Of a DNA stretch of 64,000 nucleotides, positions 19,525-27,502 are shown in pieces (within the stretch, counting starts at the first letter, position 1; the number at the start of each line of letters is the position of its first letter). The stretch covers positions 1,550,001 through 1,614,000 of the forward strand of contig NZ_BAAACF010000001.1 in assembly GCF_039521365.1 (NCBI RefSeq), read 5' to 3'. Below the pieces are notes generated by a model. It saw only the letters and a program-made list of their open reading frames with translations, was not told where the DNA came from and searched no databases. The stretch is from Clostridium_AW malenominatum. GTDB lineage: Bacteria > Bacillota > Clostridia > Clostridiales > Clostridiaceae. A program made the position numbers and the translations under genes.

Positions 19525-19695
19525 ATGGGACGCAAGCATAGAGACTGTTGTGAGTATGAATATTACAAAAAGAAATCCTGCTGCTGTAATAGCAACCGAA
19601 GTTGCAATTCCTGTGGTTTTGGTAACCTCTTAGGAGGATCCTGTAATAGTTCTATTTTGCCACTGATTGTTTTAGCATTACTTTGTAGAAGATAA
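19525..19695 (+). CDS. 56-residue Cys-rich small protein, unknown function
   Basis: A short ORF with a textbook ribosome binding site (AGGAGGG, 7 nt before the ATG) and its own terminator. The protein starts MGRKHRDCCEYEYYKKKSCC and has nine cysteines in 56 residues: CC at 8-9, CCC at 19-21, then Cys 27, 30, 40 and 54. It ends in a hydrophobic stretch, ILPLIVLALLC, followed by RR. It looks like the small Cys/Gly proteins made during sporulation in Firmicutes, but I recognise no family. Thiol pairs could bind metal or crosslink. It is divergent from the GT2 gene. Confidence 0.65.
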   Translation: MGRKHRDCCEYEYYKKKSCCCNSNRSCNSCGFGNLLGGSCNSSILPLIVLALLCRR

Positions 19696-19703
19696 CTATA
19701 TAA

Positions 19704-19741
19704 ATAATAGAGGTTTCCTTCTTGGAAGCCTCTATATTATT
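19704..19741. terminator. bidirectional terminator
   Basis: A 12-pair stem with one G-U pair (19707-19718 with 19724-19735) and a short loop lies between the Cys-rich mini-gene and the convergent ECF-type gene. Confidence 0.8.
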
Positions 19742-20269
19742 TTACATAATTTTATTCTTAGCTAAAACTCTAACTAATAGTAATCCAATATATCCACCAA
19801 TTATAGCTGTAGTCAATTGAGGTATTCCCATCATTATGGCCAATTTTGATGCTACTTTTTCTGGTAGTCCTAAATTAAATAAATATATTAACTTTCCTGC
19901 TGATAACCATAAAAATAAGAATTTTAAAAATGCTGCTATGGGCAGAGCTATATAGTTGTTTAATTTTTTCTCTCCTTTTAAAGCGTAAAAAGATATTATA
20001 TATATAGCATTCCCAATCATAATAAATGGTACAAATGGACCCATTGGCCCTGGAAGCTGTCCAATAATCCATGCTAAGAACGGAGTTAGCGAACCAAGTA
20101 AAACAGCCCAGGAAAGTCCACTAGTGAATACGGACAGTATTAAAGCTGCATTTACAATAGAACCTACGAACACTTGACTAATTTGAGGATAACTTCTTCC
20201 TAATGCTTGTACTCCAATAGAAATTGATAGTAAAATAGCTGTTCTAGCTAAATTTTTAGACTTATTCAA
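19742..20269 (-). CDS. ECF transporter S component-like membrane protein
   Basis: About 175 residues with five to six membrane helices. ALGRSYPQISQVFVGSIVNA and GPMGPFVPFIMIGNAIYIIS resemble the substrate-binding S components of energy-coupling factor transporters, where the helix-1 region carries the contact to the EcfT scaffold. The ligand is unknown. It lies 15 nt after the TM1266-type gene and is probably cotranscribed with it. A GTG at 20275 is only 3 nt from GGGGAG; the TTG at 20269 is better spaced. Confidence 0.65.
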   Translation of the reverse strand: MNKSKNLARTAILLSISIGVQALGRSYPQISQVFVGSIVNAALILSVFTSGLSWAVLLGSLTPFLAWIIGQLPGPMGPFVPFIMIGNAIYIISFYALKGEKKLNNYIALPIAAFLKFLFLWLSAGKLIYLFNLGLPEKVASKLAIMMGIPQLTTAIIGGYIGLLLVRVLAKNKIM

Positions 20270-20284
20270 TAACACTCACTCCCC

Positions 20285-20530
20285 TTATATTTTTGTTACC
20301 GCTGATTTAACATTTACACCATTTACATTACCAAGCTTTCCCGTTAGTGCACTAATTTCATCAGAAGTACCATCTACAATTAATGATATTACACTAATTT
20401 CTCTCTCCCTATAAGGTAAACCCATTCTTCCAACTATAATATGTGCGTAGTCATGAAGTATATCATTTACCTTTACTGCGCTTTCAAAGTTTTCAATTAC
20501 AATTCCTACTACCCCAACTCTTTTATTCAT
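20285..20530 (-). CDS. TM1266-type iron-only hydrogenase system regulator
   Basis: 81 residues. VGVVGIVIENFESAVKVNDI, ILHDYAHIIVGRMGLPYRER and VISLIVDGTSDEISALTGKLG match the small ACT/NikR-like putative regulator encoded near [FeFe]-hydrogenase maturation genes (TM1266 family). No hydrogenase genes are in this window. The ATG has AGGAGG upstream, and a hairpin followed by U's sits just before that site, suggesting attenuation. Confidence 0.82.
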   Translation of the reverse strand: MNKRVGVVGIVIENFESAVKVNDILHDYAHIIVGRMGLPYREREISVISLIVDGTSDEISALTGKLGNVNGVNVKSAVTKI

Positions 20531-20548
20531 TATTTTACCTCCTAAAGT

Positions 20549-20574
20549 AAAAACCTTCTAAAAAATAGAAGGTT
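20549..20574 (-). promoter_or_regulatory. hairpin with U-run just before the TM1266-type RBS
   Basis: A 9-bp stem (20552-20560 with 20566-20574) around five U's is followed by UUUUAC and then the AGGAGG site. It lies about 140 nt into the leader that starts at the promoter at 20711-20739, so it could act as a transcription attenuator. The intervening leader matches no riboswitch class I know. Confidence 0.55.
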
Positions 20575-20710
20575 GTAGTACCAATATTAATTATATCCAG
20601 GTATCACATTCCCCCTTTTGCTTAGAGCTTTCCTTACAATCAGGATAATTATTAACACATTTTATTTAATCTTCTTTACCAGATTACTCCAATAAAAAGG
20701 ATATATTAAA

Positions 20711-20739
20711 ATTATATTTCTCTGCAAGCATAATGTCAA
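20711..20739 (-). promoter_or_regulatory. consensus sigma-A promoter for the TM1266-type operon
   Basis: TTGACA (20734-20739), a 17-nt spacer and TATAAT (20711-20716) on the minus strand, all perfect matches. The predicted leader is about 175 nt. Confidence 0.75.
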
Positions 20740-20819
20740 CACAGTTACTCTTTATTGAAGAATAATCTGTTATAATAAATGTAAACAATATTGATTATAT
20801 ATTAGGAAAGGTGTTAAAA

Positions 20820-21875
20820 ATGCATAAGAACTTAAAAAAGTTAAAAAAGAAATCATACACTGCTCCAGGTTCTCTTATTCATATAGGCGATGAAATTACT
20901 CATCCTGTAAAGATATCATATATAGAATATAGTAACGACTATTATAAATTTGAAGATAGCCTTGATAATATATATGATTGTTTCAATGAAAACGATACTG
21001 TAAAATGGATTAACGTTGACGGTTTAAACAACATAAGTATGATAAAAGAAATTGGAAATTACTTTAATATTCACCCTTTAGTACAAGAAGACATATTAAA
21101 TACCACCATTAGACCTAAAATTGACGATCACCATGATTATATTTTCGTAGTTACAAAAATGTTATATATTAATGAATTAGGAAAACTAACCGTTGAGCAA
21201 GTTAGTTTTATTTTAACGAGTAATTATGTTGTATCTTTTCAAGAGTTTTCTGGAGATGTTTTTGATCCACTGAGAGAAAGAATTAAATCCGCTTCTAATA
21301 TAAGAAAATTTAAAACGGATTATCTTCTATATTCACTTATAGATGGAATTGTAGATAGTTATTTCAACATACTAGAAAACATAGGCGATAGAATAGACTC
21401 TATAGAAGATGAATTATTATTGAATCCAGAAAATAAATTGCTTCAAGATATATATACTATTAAAAGAGAGATGTTATTTTTAAGAAACTCTATATGGCCT
21501 TTAAGAGAAGTAGTAAATAATTTAACTAGAATGGAATCTACCCTAATAAATGAAAAAACTATTGTTTTTTTTAGAGATATATATGACCATAACATTCAAA
21601 TAATAGATACCGTTGAAACCTATAGAGATATCTTAGCTGGAATGCTAGACACTTACCTCTCTAGCATAAGTAATAAAACTAATGATGTTATGAAAATACT
21701 TACTATATACTCTACTATATTTATTCCCCTTTCTTTTTTAGCTGGAGTCTATGGAATGAATTTTAACAATATGCCTGAATTAAATTGGAAATATGGCTAT
21801 CCTAGCTTTTGGATTATTAGCTTAATTCTAATTATAGTCATGCTTAGATACTTTAAAAGAAAAGATTGGATATAA
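20820..21875 (+). CDS. corA: CorA-family magnesium/cobalt transporter
   Basis: 351 residues. A large cytoplasmic funnel domain, with the family segment WINVDGLNN at residues 55-63, ends in two membrane helices. The selectivity motif YGMNFNNMPEL lies between them, and the protein ends with the basic KRKDWI. CorA works as a homopentamer that passes hydrated Mg2+. The ATG at 20820 has AAGGTG 6 nt upstream; a GTG at 20811 lies within that site. It is divergent from the TM1266-type gene. Confidence 0.93.
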   Translation: MHKNLKKLKKKSYTAPGSLIHIGDEITHPVKISYIEYSNDYYKFEDSLDNIYDCFNENDTVKWINVDGLNNISMIKEIGNYFNIHPLVQEDILNTTIRPKIDDHHDYIFVVTKMLYINELGKLTVEQVSFILTSNYVVSFQEFSGDVFDPLRERIKSASNIRKFKTDYLLYSLIDGIVDSYFNILENIGDRIDSIEDELLLNPENKLLQDIYTIKREMLFLRNSIWPLREVVNNLTRMESTLINEKTIVFFRDIYDHNIQIIDTVETYRDILAGMLDTYLSSISNKTNDVMKILTIYSTIFIPLSFLAGVYGMNFNNMPELNWKYGYPSFWIISLILIIVMLRYFKRKDWI

Positions 21876-21906
21876 AAAGGGTGAGCTTTTGCACAGTCTC
21901 ACCCTA
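21872..21906. terminator. intrinsic terminator between corA and the chemoreceptor gene
   Basis: An 8-bp stem (21878-21885 with 21898-21905) followed on the minus strand by TTTTT. It mainly serves the leftward chemoreceptor gene and may also stop corA. Confidence 0.6.
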
Positions 21907-21910
21907 CTTA

Positions 21911-23935
21911 TTAATCAATTAAGAATTTATTAATATTCAACTTCATCTTTTCTGACATATCATTTAAATTTTGTGTAGAAGAAGCAATTTCTTCTAAAGA
22001 GCATACCTGTTCCTCACAGGAAGCATTTACATTTTCTGATATAGAAGCTGTTCGATTAGCTATTACAATACACTCTGAAATATTTGAAATTGTATCTTCC
22101 TTCATATTATTCACATTCTTTAATATAATTCTAACCTCTTTTATACCACTTTCTAAATCGCTTATAGAATCAGATATATTATTAAATGATTTTGAGGTTT
22201 CATCCATTGAGCGATTTATATCTTTTCTTTGTTCGTTTTCTATATTTATTTTATCATGTAATAGTTTTACTCTCTCAATCATGTTTATAGTAACGTTATT
22301 TATATTTAATGCAGCTACACCAGATTCTTCTGCCAGCTTCCTAATTTCATTAGCCACTACAGCAAAACCACTCCCCAGTTCACCAACTCTAGCCGCTTCT
22401 ATGGAAGAATTTAATGCCAGCAAATTAGTTTGCTTTGTGATGGCTTTTATAGTATCCGTGATTAAAATTATTGATTTTGAATCTTCATTCAGTTTATAAA
22501 TCTCAGTATTTAAATCTATAATATTTTTTTCACTTTCACTAATATTTTGTTTTAAATTATTTATAATATGGATTCCATTCTCAGCTACATTCTTAACATA
22601 TGTAGAATAATCATCTGTTGCTATGATTTTACTAAGAGATTCATCTATATTTTCGCCTAAATAAATAAAGCTTTCTAATGCTTTATTTAAATCATTAACT
22701 TGATCAATAGCTCCTTTAAATACTTGTTGAAACTTTTTACTTAAGTCATCTTCAATTAAGCTCGATTCTTCTGTAATTGCTGCTAAATTAGATGAAGACT
22801 CTTGTAATACTTTTGAATAATCCTTTATTGATTTAAGTAAAATACATATGTTATATTTCATTGTATTTAGTGATGACTTTATATCTTTTATTTCCATAAT
22901 ATTTACCTCCTCACCTAGAATATCTATTGTAAAATCTCCCTTTGAGAATTCTTCAATACTCCTTTTAATGTCATATATGCCTGTCTTAATTTTTTTAGAT
23001 ATATAACTACAAAGTATTAGGCTAATAATTAGAAATAGACCACTTACAGTTGAAATATAGCCCAATCCTCCGTAGATTTTATCATTAAGTTCTTTTGTAG
23101 GTATAAATACTATAACATTCCATTTAGCAGCTAAATTTTCTATTTTGAATGTATGATAGTTTTCATTTTCAATGTTAATTTTTATAATATCTTTAGATTC
23201 CTTAACTATGTTATCCCAATGTTCTAAAGTACTTCCTATAAGACTTTTATCTTTATGAGCCAATATCTTGCCATCTTTGTCTGTTAGTAATGCATACCCG
23301 TTGTTTCCTATATTTAGGTTAATAATCTCTTCTGCTAATTTATTAAAATATATATCCATAGCTACAGCGCCAATGATTGAATCATTATTATCTAAAACCG
23401 CCTTTGAAAATGTAACTATTAAGTTTCTCTCATCATCTTCAAAGGGTTTAGAAATTATAACTCTTGTTTTATCACTTATAGCATATTCATACCATTTATC
23501 TTCTTTAAATTCTTTATTAATATTTACATTTTTATTAGTATACATATTACCTATTATGTCACCTAAATAAATTGATTTTACCTTAGAATGAGTTTTTTGT
23601 ATATTGCTTATACTTAGGTTAAACCATTGAACACTCTCATTAGATGAATTTATATTCCTAGCATTTGCATCTTCTGATATTGAACTAATTAATTCTATAT
23701 TTTTTTCTATAAGTTCTTCTAACTGAACTGAAACTCTTTTTCCCTCTGATAGTAAAATTTGATTAAAATCCCTCTTAACTACCTTAGATTGTATAGAAAA
23801 ATTAATATACCCCGTAACAATAATAGGTACTACAGAGGAAAATAGAACTATTAATATCATATAATTTGTAAATTTATTATAATTCTTATCAGTAAAGTAT
23901 TTTTCAATGGATTTTAGTCTTTCCTTTATCAACAT
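21911..23935 (-). CDS. methyl-accepting chemotaxis protein with extracellular Cache-type sensor
   Basis: 674 residues. TM1 is at about 26-46. An extracellular Cache-type ligand domain spans about 50-280 (ISKPFEDDERNLIVTFSKAV, GAVAMDIYFNKL, GYALLTDKDGKILAHKDKSL). TM2 is near 290-312, followed by a HAMP region and a signalling hairpin. The hairpin tip reads IEAARVGELGSGFAVVANEI, which is the receptor hallmark. GELGSGFA differs slightly from the usual GE-GRGFA but keeps the Glu that contacts CheA/CheW. No other chemotaxis genes are nearby, so this is one of several dispersed receptors. The ligand is unknown. Confidence 0.9.
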   Translation of the reverse strand: MLIKERLKSIEKYFTDKNYNKFTNYMILIVLFSSVVPIIVTGYINFSIQSKVVKRDFNQILLSEGKRVSVQLEELIEKNIELISSISEDANARNINSSNESVQWFNLSISNIQKTHSKVKSIYLGDIIGNMYTNKNVNINKEFKEDKWYEYAISDKTRVIISKPFEDDERNLIVTFSKAVLDNNDSIIGAVAMDIYFNKLAEEIINLNIGNNGYALLTDKDGKILAHKDKSLIGSTLEHWDNIVKESKDIIKINIENENYHTFKIENLAAKWNVIVFIPTKELNDKIYGGLGYISTVSGLFLIISLILCSYISKKIKTGIYDIKRSIEEFSKGDFTIDILGEEVNIMEIKDIKSSLNTMKYNICILLKSIKDYSKVLQESSSNLAAITEESSLIEDDLSKKFQQVFKGAIDQVNDLNKALESFIYLGENIDESLSKIIATDDYSTYVKNVAENGIHIINNLKQNISESEKNIIDLNTEIYKLNEDSKSIILITDTIKAITKQTNLLALNSSIEAARVGELGSGFAVVANEIRKLAEESGVAALNINNVTINMIERVKLLHDKINIENEQRKDINRSMDETSKSFNNISDSISDLESGIKEVRIILKNVNNMKEDTISNISECIVIANRTASISENVNASCEEQVCSLEEIASSTQNLNDMSEKMKLNINKFLID

Positions 23936-24036
23936 TTTGTCCTCCTTAAAATCAATTTACTTTACTATAATCTTACTATACTGTATTTGTCATTTAAATT
24001 TTTATGTAGTATCTTTAACCTTATTTACACAAATTT

Positions 24037-24077
24037 AACGCAAAAAGCAACCTTCTAAGAGATTGCTTTTTGCGTTA
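24037..24077 (-). terminator. intrinsic terminator of the ABC substrate-binding protein gene
   Basis: A 14-bp perfect stem (24037-24050 with 24063-24076) just after the stop codon. Confidence 0.8.
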
Positions 24078-24080
24078 AAT

Positions 24081-25097
24081 TTATTTTATTTCATTTTTAA
24101 CTTTTTCACTTTTGTCTAAAATACTTGAAGGAATATTTATGTTTAATTTTTTAATAGCATCTTCATTTATTGACAGGGTCATTTCTTTAAGAGTTGACAG
24201 TGGCACCTCACTTGGTTTCTTTCCGTTAATTACTTCAACGGCAGATAAAGCGGACTGAAATCCTAATTTAAAATAGTCTATACCAACAGTTGCTAATGCT
24301 CCTGACAACACTTGTCCTCTTTCCGAACCAATTATAGGAATACCTTTATTATAGCATTTATCTACTAAAAGTGGTATTGATGATGCCACTACATTGTCAG
24401 TAAATACGTATAAAACATCTATCTTACTTAAAATAGAATCTATGGCTTGATTTATTTCATTCACATTTGTAACTCCTGCCGCAATTACATTTAAGTTCAT
24501 TTCTTTACTTACATTTTTAGCCTCTTCCATCTGTATCTCTGAGTTACTCTCACTAGTATTATAAATAATTCCAATACTTTTAGCTTTTGGTGCTAAATCT
24601 TTAATTAATTCAAATTGAGTTTTAATTGATACCGCATCTGAAGTACCAGTAACATTATTTTGTGAACTTTCCATAGATTGAGCTAATCCCGATTTTACAG
24701 GATCAGTAACAGCGGTTATAACAATAGGTATCTCTTTTGTTGCATTAAGAGCAGCTTGAGCTGAAGGCGTTGCTATAGCAAAAATCAAATCCTTATCCTT
24801 AGATGCAAAATTTTGAGCTATAGTTTGAGCTATCTGCATGTCTCCTTGAGAGTTTTGGTAATCAATTTCAATATTTTTACCATCTTCATATCCTTTAGAT
24901 TTTAATCCCTCAATAAAGCCTTTTCTTGCTGAATCCAAAGCATCGTGCTCAATAAATTGAGTTATACCTATTTTCACCTTATTCTTTGGCTTTTCACCCA
25001 TTGTATTTACCGGAGTGCTGGATGCCCCGCATCCAAAAAGAGTTGTCCCAATTAACAACATTGAAATGATTGTTTTGAAAGTTTTCTTTCCTACCAT
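24081..25097 (-). CDS. ABC substrate-binding lipoprotein (ABC_sub_bind, TrpX-like family)
   Basis: 338 residues. The signal peptide ends in a lipobox, TTLFGCGAS, so the protein is anchored outside the membrane. KVGITQF-type opening (KVKIGITQFIEHDALDSARK), IFAIATPSAQAALNATKEIP and VTDPVKSGLAQSMESSQNN match PF04392 (COG2984), the family that includes tryptophan and other small-molecule binding proteins. The partner permease and ATPase genes are absent here. I chose the ATG at 25097, 7 nt after GGAGGA. The start codon sits between two UAG triplets 8 nt apart, repeating the UAG array in the leader, so HutP-type control is likely. Confidence 0.85.
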   Translation of the reverse strand: MVGKKTFKTIISMLLIGTTLFGCGASSTPVNTMGEKPKNKVKIGITQFIEHDALDSARKGFIEGLKSKGYEDGKNIEIDYQNSQGDMQIAQTIAQNFASKDKDLIFAIATPSAQAALNATKEIPIVITAVTDPVKSGLAQSMESSQNNVTGTSDAVSIKTQFELIKDLAPKAKSIGIIYNTSESNSEIQMEEAKNVSKEMNLNVIAAGVTNVNEINQAIDSILSKIDVLYVFTDNVVASSIPLLVDKCYNKGIPIIGSERGQVLSGALATVGIDYFKLGFQSALSAVEVINGKKPSEVPLSTLKEMTLSINEDAIKKLNINIPSSILDKSEKVKNEIK

Positions 25098-25136
25098 ACT
25101 ACCATCCTCCAAAAATATTAATTTTTAATTAAAATA

Positions 25137-25164
25137 TATAAAAACTCCCCTTATGGAGAGTTTT
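25137..25164 (-). terminator. intrinsic terminator in the leader of the substrate-binding protein gene
   Basis: A 10-pair stem (25155-25164 with 25141-25150, one G-U) and a 4-nt loop, followed on the minus strand by UUUUUAUAUAUUUU. It lies 40 nt before the start codon and about 10 nt after the UAG repeat array. It can therefore act as the conditional terminator of this transcript and of hutP read-through. Confidence 0.85.
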
Positions 25165-25173
25165 AAACAAAAT

Positions 25174-25221
25174 TATTTTACCATTTTACCAAACTACCAT
25201 ACTACAAAACTACTGTGCTAC
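25174..25221 (-). promoter_or_regulatory. six-unit UAG/UAA array, 8-nt period (candidate HutP-binding RNA)
   Basis: Read on the minus strand, six consecutive 8-nt units begin GUAG, GUAG, GUAG, GUAG, GUAA, GUAA, each followed by four variable bases. The array starts about 8 nt after the predicted transcription start and ends about 10 nt before the terminator stem. HutP is known to bind UAG triplets at regular spacing in hut mRNA. The spacing here is 5 nt between triplets; the Bacillus sites have 4 as I recall. Confidence 0.7.
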
Positions 25222-25236
25222 AAATTATTAAACACT

Positions 25237-25265
25237 ATAATACTATACTCCCAATTTAATGTCAA
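25237..25265 (-). promoter_or_regulatory. sigma-A promoter for the substrate-binding protein gene
   Basis: TTGACA (25260-25265), a 17-nt spacer and TATTAT (25237-25242) on the minus strand. It lies between the hutP-like stop codon and the UAG array. Confidence 0.75.
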
Positions 25266-25274
25266 TATGTATTT

Positions 25275-25691
25275 CTATATTTCTGGTATAGAACGATGAC
25301 CTATTCCAATTACAACTTCATTTAGGTGCAACAATCCTATGCTCATAAAAATACACACGCTTAAATGCTCTCCTGCTCTGGCAATACCAATTTTCCCTCC
25401 TACATTTAAACCACTTGCTTTGCTTAATATTTGCAATATAGCTTCTCTAGTAGCTCCAGCTACTGCGCCATCATGTACGTGGCAATCTTTTATTACTCCA
25501 CTTCTTTTTGAAGCTACAAGTGCTCTTTCAACTATTTTAGGTATTGATTGATTTATATTTCCTCCCACGTCTACAGCAACACATATAATCCCTCTATTTT
25601 TAAAATCTTCTTCTAATCTCTTTTCTTCTTCCCTAGAAGTTAATGCCATATTTACGGAAGCTTTGGCAACATCTACACTACCAATACTCAA
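25275..25691 (-). CDS. HutP-family RNA-binding antiterminator
   Basis: 138 residues. The alignable features of HutP are KRSGVIKDCHVHDGAV, AGATREAILQIL, and a C-terminal strand pair, HLSVCIFMSIGLLHLNE and VVIGIGHRSI. HutP forms a hexamer that binds UAG-rich RNA with L-histidine and Mg2+ and prevents termination. From memory of the Bacillus protein, the three Mg-coordinating histidines are not obviously conserved here (Gly, Gly and Ser fall at those places), so ligand use may differ. The start is TTG, 7 nt after GGTG. No hut genes are nearby. The next transcribed region holds a regular UAG array and a terminator, which makes the adjacent binding-protein gene the likely target. Confidence 0.75.
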   Translation of the reverse strand: MSIGSVDVAKASVNMALTSREEEKRLEEDFKNRGIICVAVDVGGNINQSIPKIVERALVASKRSGVIKDCHVHDGAVAGATREAILQILSKASGLNVGGKIGIARAGEHLSVCIFMSIGLLHLNEVVIGIGHRSIPEI

Positions 25692-25815
25692 TATTGCACA
25701 CCATCCTTTACAAATAATATTATGATTATTATATCATATTTATCCAATTTAATTAAAAGATATTTGGGTACACTACTATTAATTCACGTTTTGCTTTAGG
25801 AAAGGAGATGATGCA

Positions 25816-26529
25816 ATGAAAAAATCAAAGTTTTTAATATTATGTTTAATTCTTATGAATTGCATTTTTCTTTTTAAACTTAACTACATAAAGGCCACAT
25901 CAGATTCCTCTCCTCCGAAAAACATTTATTTAACTTTTGATGATGGCCCTACCTATATTATCACAAATAAATTATTAAATATTTTAAGCGAAAAGGGAGT
26001 AAAGGCTACTTTCTTCATCGTAGGTAAAGAAATTGAAGGAAAAGAAGATATTTTAAAAAGAATTTACGCTGAAGGTCATAGCATCGGACTTCACACCTAC
26101 TCTCATAATTTTAAGCAAATTTACAAAAGTGATGAGATTTTTATAGAAGAAATGCTTAAAACCCAAGCTAAAATTAAAGAAATTACTGGATTTACTTCTA
26201 ATCTAATCAGGTTTCCAGGAGGAAGTTCTAAAAGATTAAATCTAAGACTATTAGATAAATTGCACGAACATAATTTAAAGATATATGATTGGAATGTAAA
26301 TCTTTGTGACGGCGTTAACCCCAATTTAACTACAAATCAATTATTTGTAAACGGAACTAAACACAACACTAAATACTCTAGATTAATTATTTTAATGCAT
26401 TGTAATTTTAATAATATCAATACTGTAAACGCCCTACCAAAAATAATAGATCATTACAAAAATTTAGGCTATGAATTTAAAGTCATCGATGAAAATACCA
26501 AAGAATATTATTATAGGCTAAAAAAATAG
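25816..26529 (+). CDS. polysaccharide deacetylase (NodB domain)
   Basis: 237 residues. The N-terminal hydrophobic segment (residues 5-24) is a signal peptide or anchor. The NodB domain has all motifs: TFDDGPT (catalytic and metal Asp), SIGLHTYSH (metal histidines), RFPGGSS, YDWNVN and LILMHC. Such enzymes remove acetyl groups from peptidoglycan or other cell-wall polymers; the PdaA branch acts in spore cortex formation, but I cannot separate the branches here. AAAGGAG precedes the ATG. It is monocistronic. Confidence 0.88.
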   Translation: MKKSKFLILCLILMNCIFLFKLNYIKATSDSSPPKNIYLTFDDGPTYIITNKLLNILSEKGVKATFFIVGKEIEGKEDILKRIYAEGHSIGLHTYSHNFKQIYKSDEIFIEEMLKTQAKIKEITGFTSNLIRFPGGSSKRLNLRLLDKLHEHNLKIYDWNVNLCDGVNPNLTTNQLFVNGTKHNTKYSRLIILMHCNFNNINTVNALPKIIDHYKNLGYEFKVIDENTKEYYYRLKK

Positions 26530-26552
26530 GCAGATTATCCGCCTATTTTTTA
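26522..26552. terminator. bidirectional terminator
   Basis: A 10-bp stem (26522-26531 with 26541-26550) flanked by A and T runs. It overlaps the stop codons of both convergent genes. Confidence 0.8.
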
Positions 26553-27403
26553 CTATTTTTAAATCCTTTTCCTTCTACCTCTGATACATCTAGAATGGAA
26601 ATAAAAGCATTACCATCTATTTCTTTTGCTATACTCTTAATTTTAGGTATTTCCCCTAAAGGAACAACACAATATAGTATCCTTCTTTTATTATTAGTAA
26701 AGGCTCCTTCTCCATAAAGAAAAGTAACTCCTCTACCTAAACTGTTCATTATCCAATTGCTAACCTCTTCTTCTTTTTCTGTTATAATTAAAATTAATTT
26801 ATCTTTATTAAAGCCTTTAATTACTTTATCAATAACATAAGCAGTAATATACATCGAAACTAAAGTATATAATGCACTTTCTATACTAAAAATAAATGCT
26901 CCAATAGTTACTATTACACAATTTACAGAAAAGGTTATCTTACCTATATCAAAATTTTCATATTTTTTCTTGATTACTGAAGCGATTATATCTAGTCCGC
27001 CACTAGATCCGTTATTATTAAAAGCTATTCCAACTCCTAGTCCATTTAAAACTCCTCCATATATACACATAAGCAAAGGATCTCGTAGATTAATAAACCC
27101 CTTTAACTTAATAGTTAATAAAAGCATTATTGATAAGGATGTAGCCCCAATCATAGAATATAAGGTAAATCTTCTATCCATTTTTTTATAGCTCAGTGCA
27201 AACAAAGGTATATTAAGTGCTAATACAAAATATCCTGAAGGTATATTAAATAAATATTCTAATATTAATGCAATACCAGAAACTCCCCCACTAAGTAGGT
27301 TAGCATTAGCAATAAATAGATTAATACCAATAGCTGAAAAAAGAGTTCCAATTATAATAAAAAAGATATTTTTTATACTTTCTTTCCCAAAATTTTTTCC
27401 CAA
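26543..27403 (-). CDS. YitT-family membrane protein (YitT + DUF2179)
   Basis: 286 residues with five or six membrane helices (e.g. FFIIIGTLFSAIGINLFIAN). SGGVSGIALILEYLF and NNNGSSGGLDIIASVIKKKY are the two family repeats. A soluble C-terminal DUF2179 domain (ITEKEEEVSNWIMNSLGRGVTFLYGEG) follows. The function is unknown. The start is TTG, 7 nt after a G-rich site. Two near-identical AATTTTGGGAAA blocks lie at the start. Confidence 0.85.
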   Translation of the reverse strand: MGKNFGKESIKNIFFIIIGTLFSAIGINLFIANANLLSGGVSGIALILEYLFNIPSGYFVLALNIPLFALSYKKMDRRFTLYSMIGATSLSIMLLLTIKLKGFINLRDPLLMCIYGGVLNGLGVGIAFNNNGSSGGLDIIASVIKKKYENFDIGKITFSVNCVIVTIGAFIFSIESALYTLVSMYITAYVIDKVIKGFNKDKLILIITEKEEEVSNWIMNSLGRGVTFLYGEGAFTNNKRRILYCVVPLGEIPKIKSIAKEIDGNAFISILDVSEVEGKGFKNSKK

Positions 27404-27502
27404 AATTTTTCCCCCTCAATAAATTTTTACATAATTGTAACACCATGTAATTACTTTCATATATTAATATTGACAATACTATATGAAAGGTTAATTTATA
27501 AA

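Noticed and set aside
25137..25230. T-box or TRAP-type leader before the binding-protein gene
   Set aside because: No T-box bulge sequence is present. TRAP sites have GAG/UAG spaced by 2-3 nt, whereas the spacing here is 5 nt and a HutP-like gene is adjacent, so HutP fits better.
27470..27502. TTGACA at 27470 as -35 box or TTG start of the DUF4397 gene
   Set aside because: A matching -10 would fall on the start codon at 27503 and does not fit; as a start codon it lacks a ribosome binding site.
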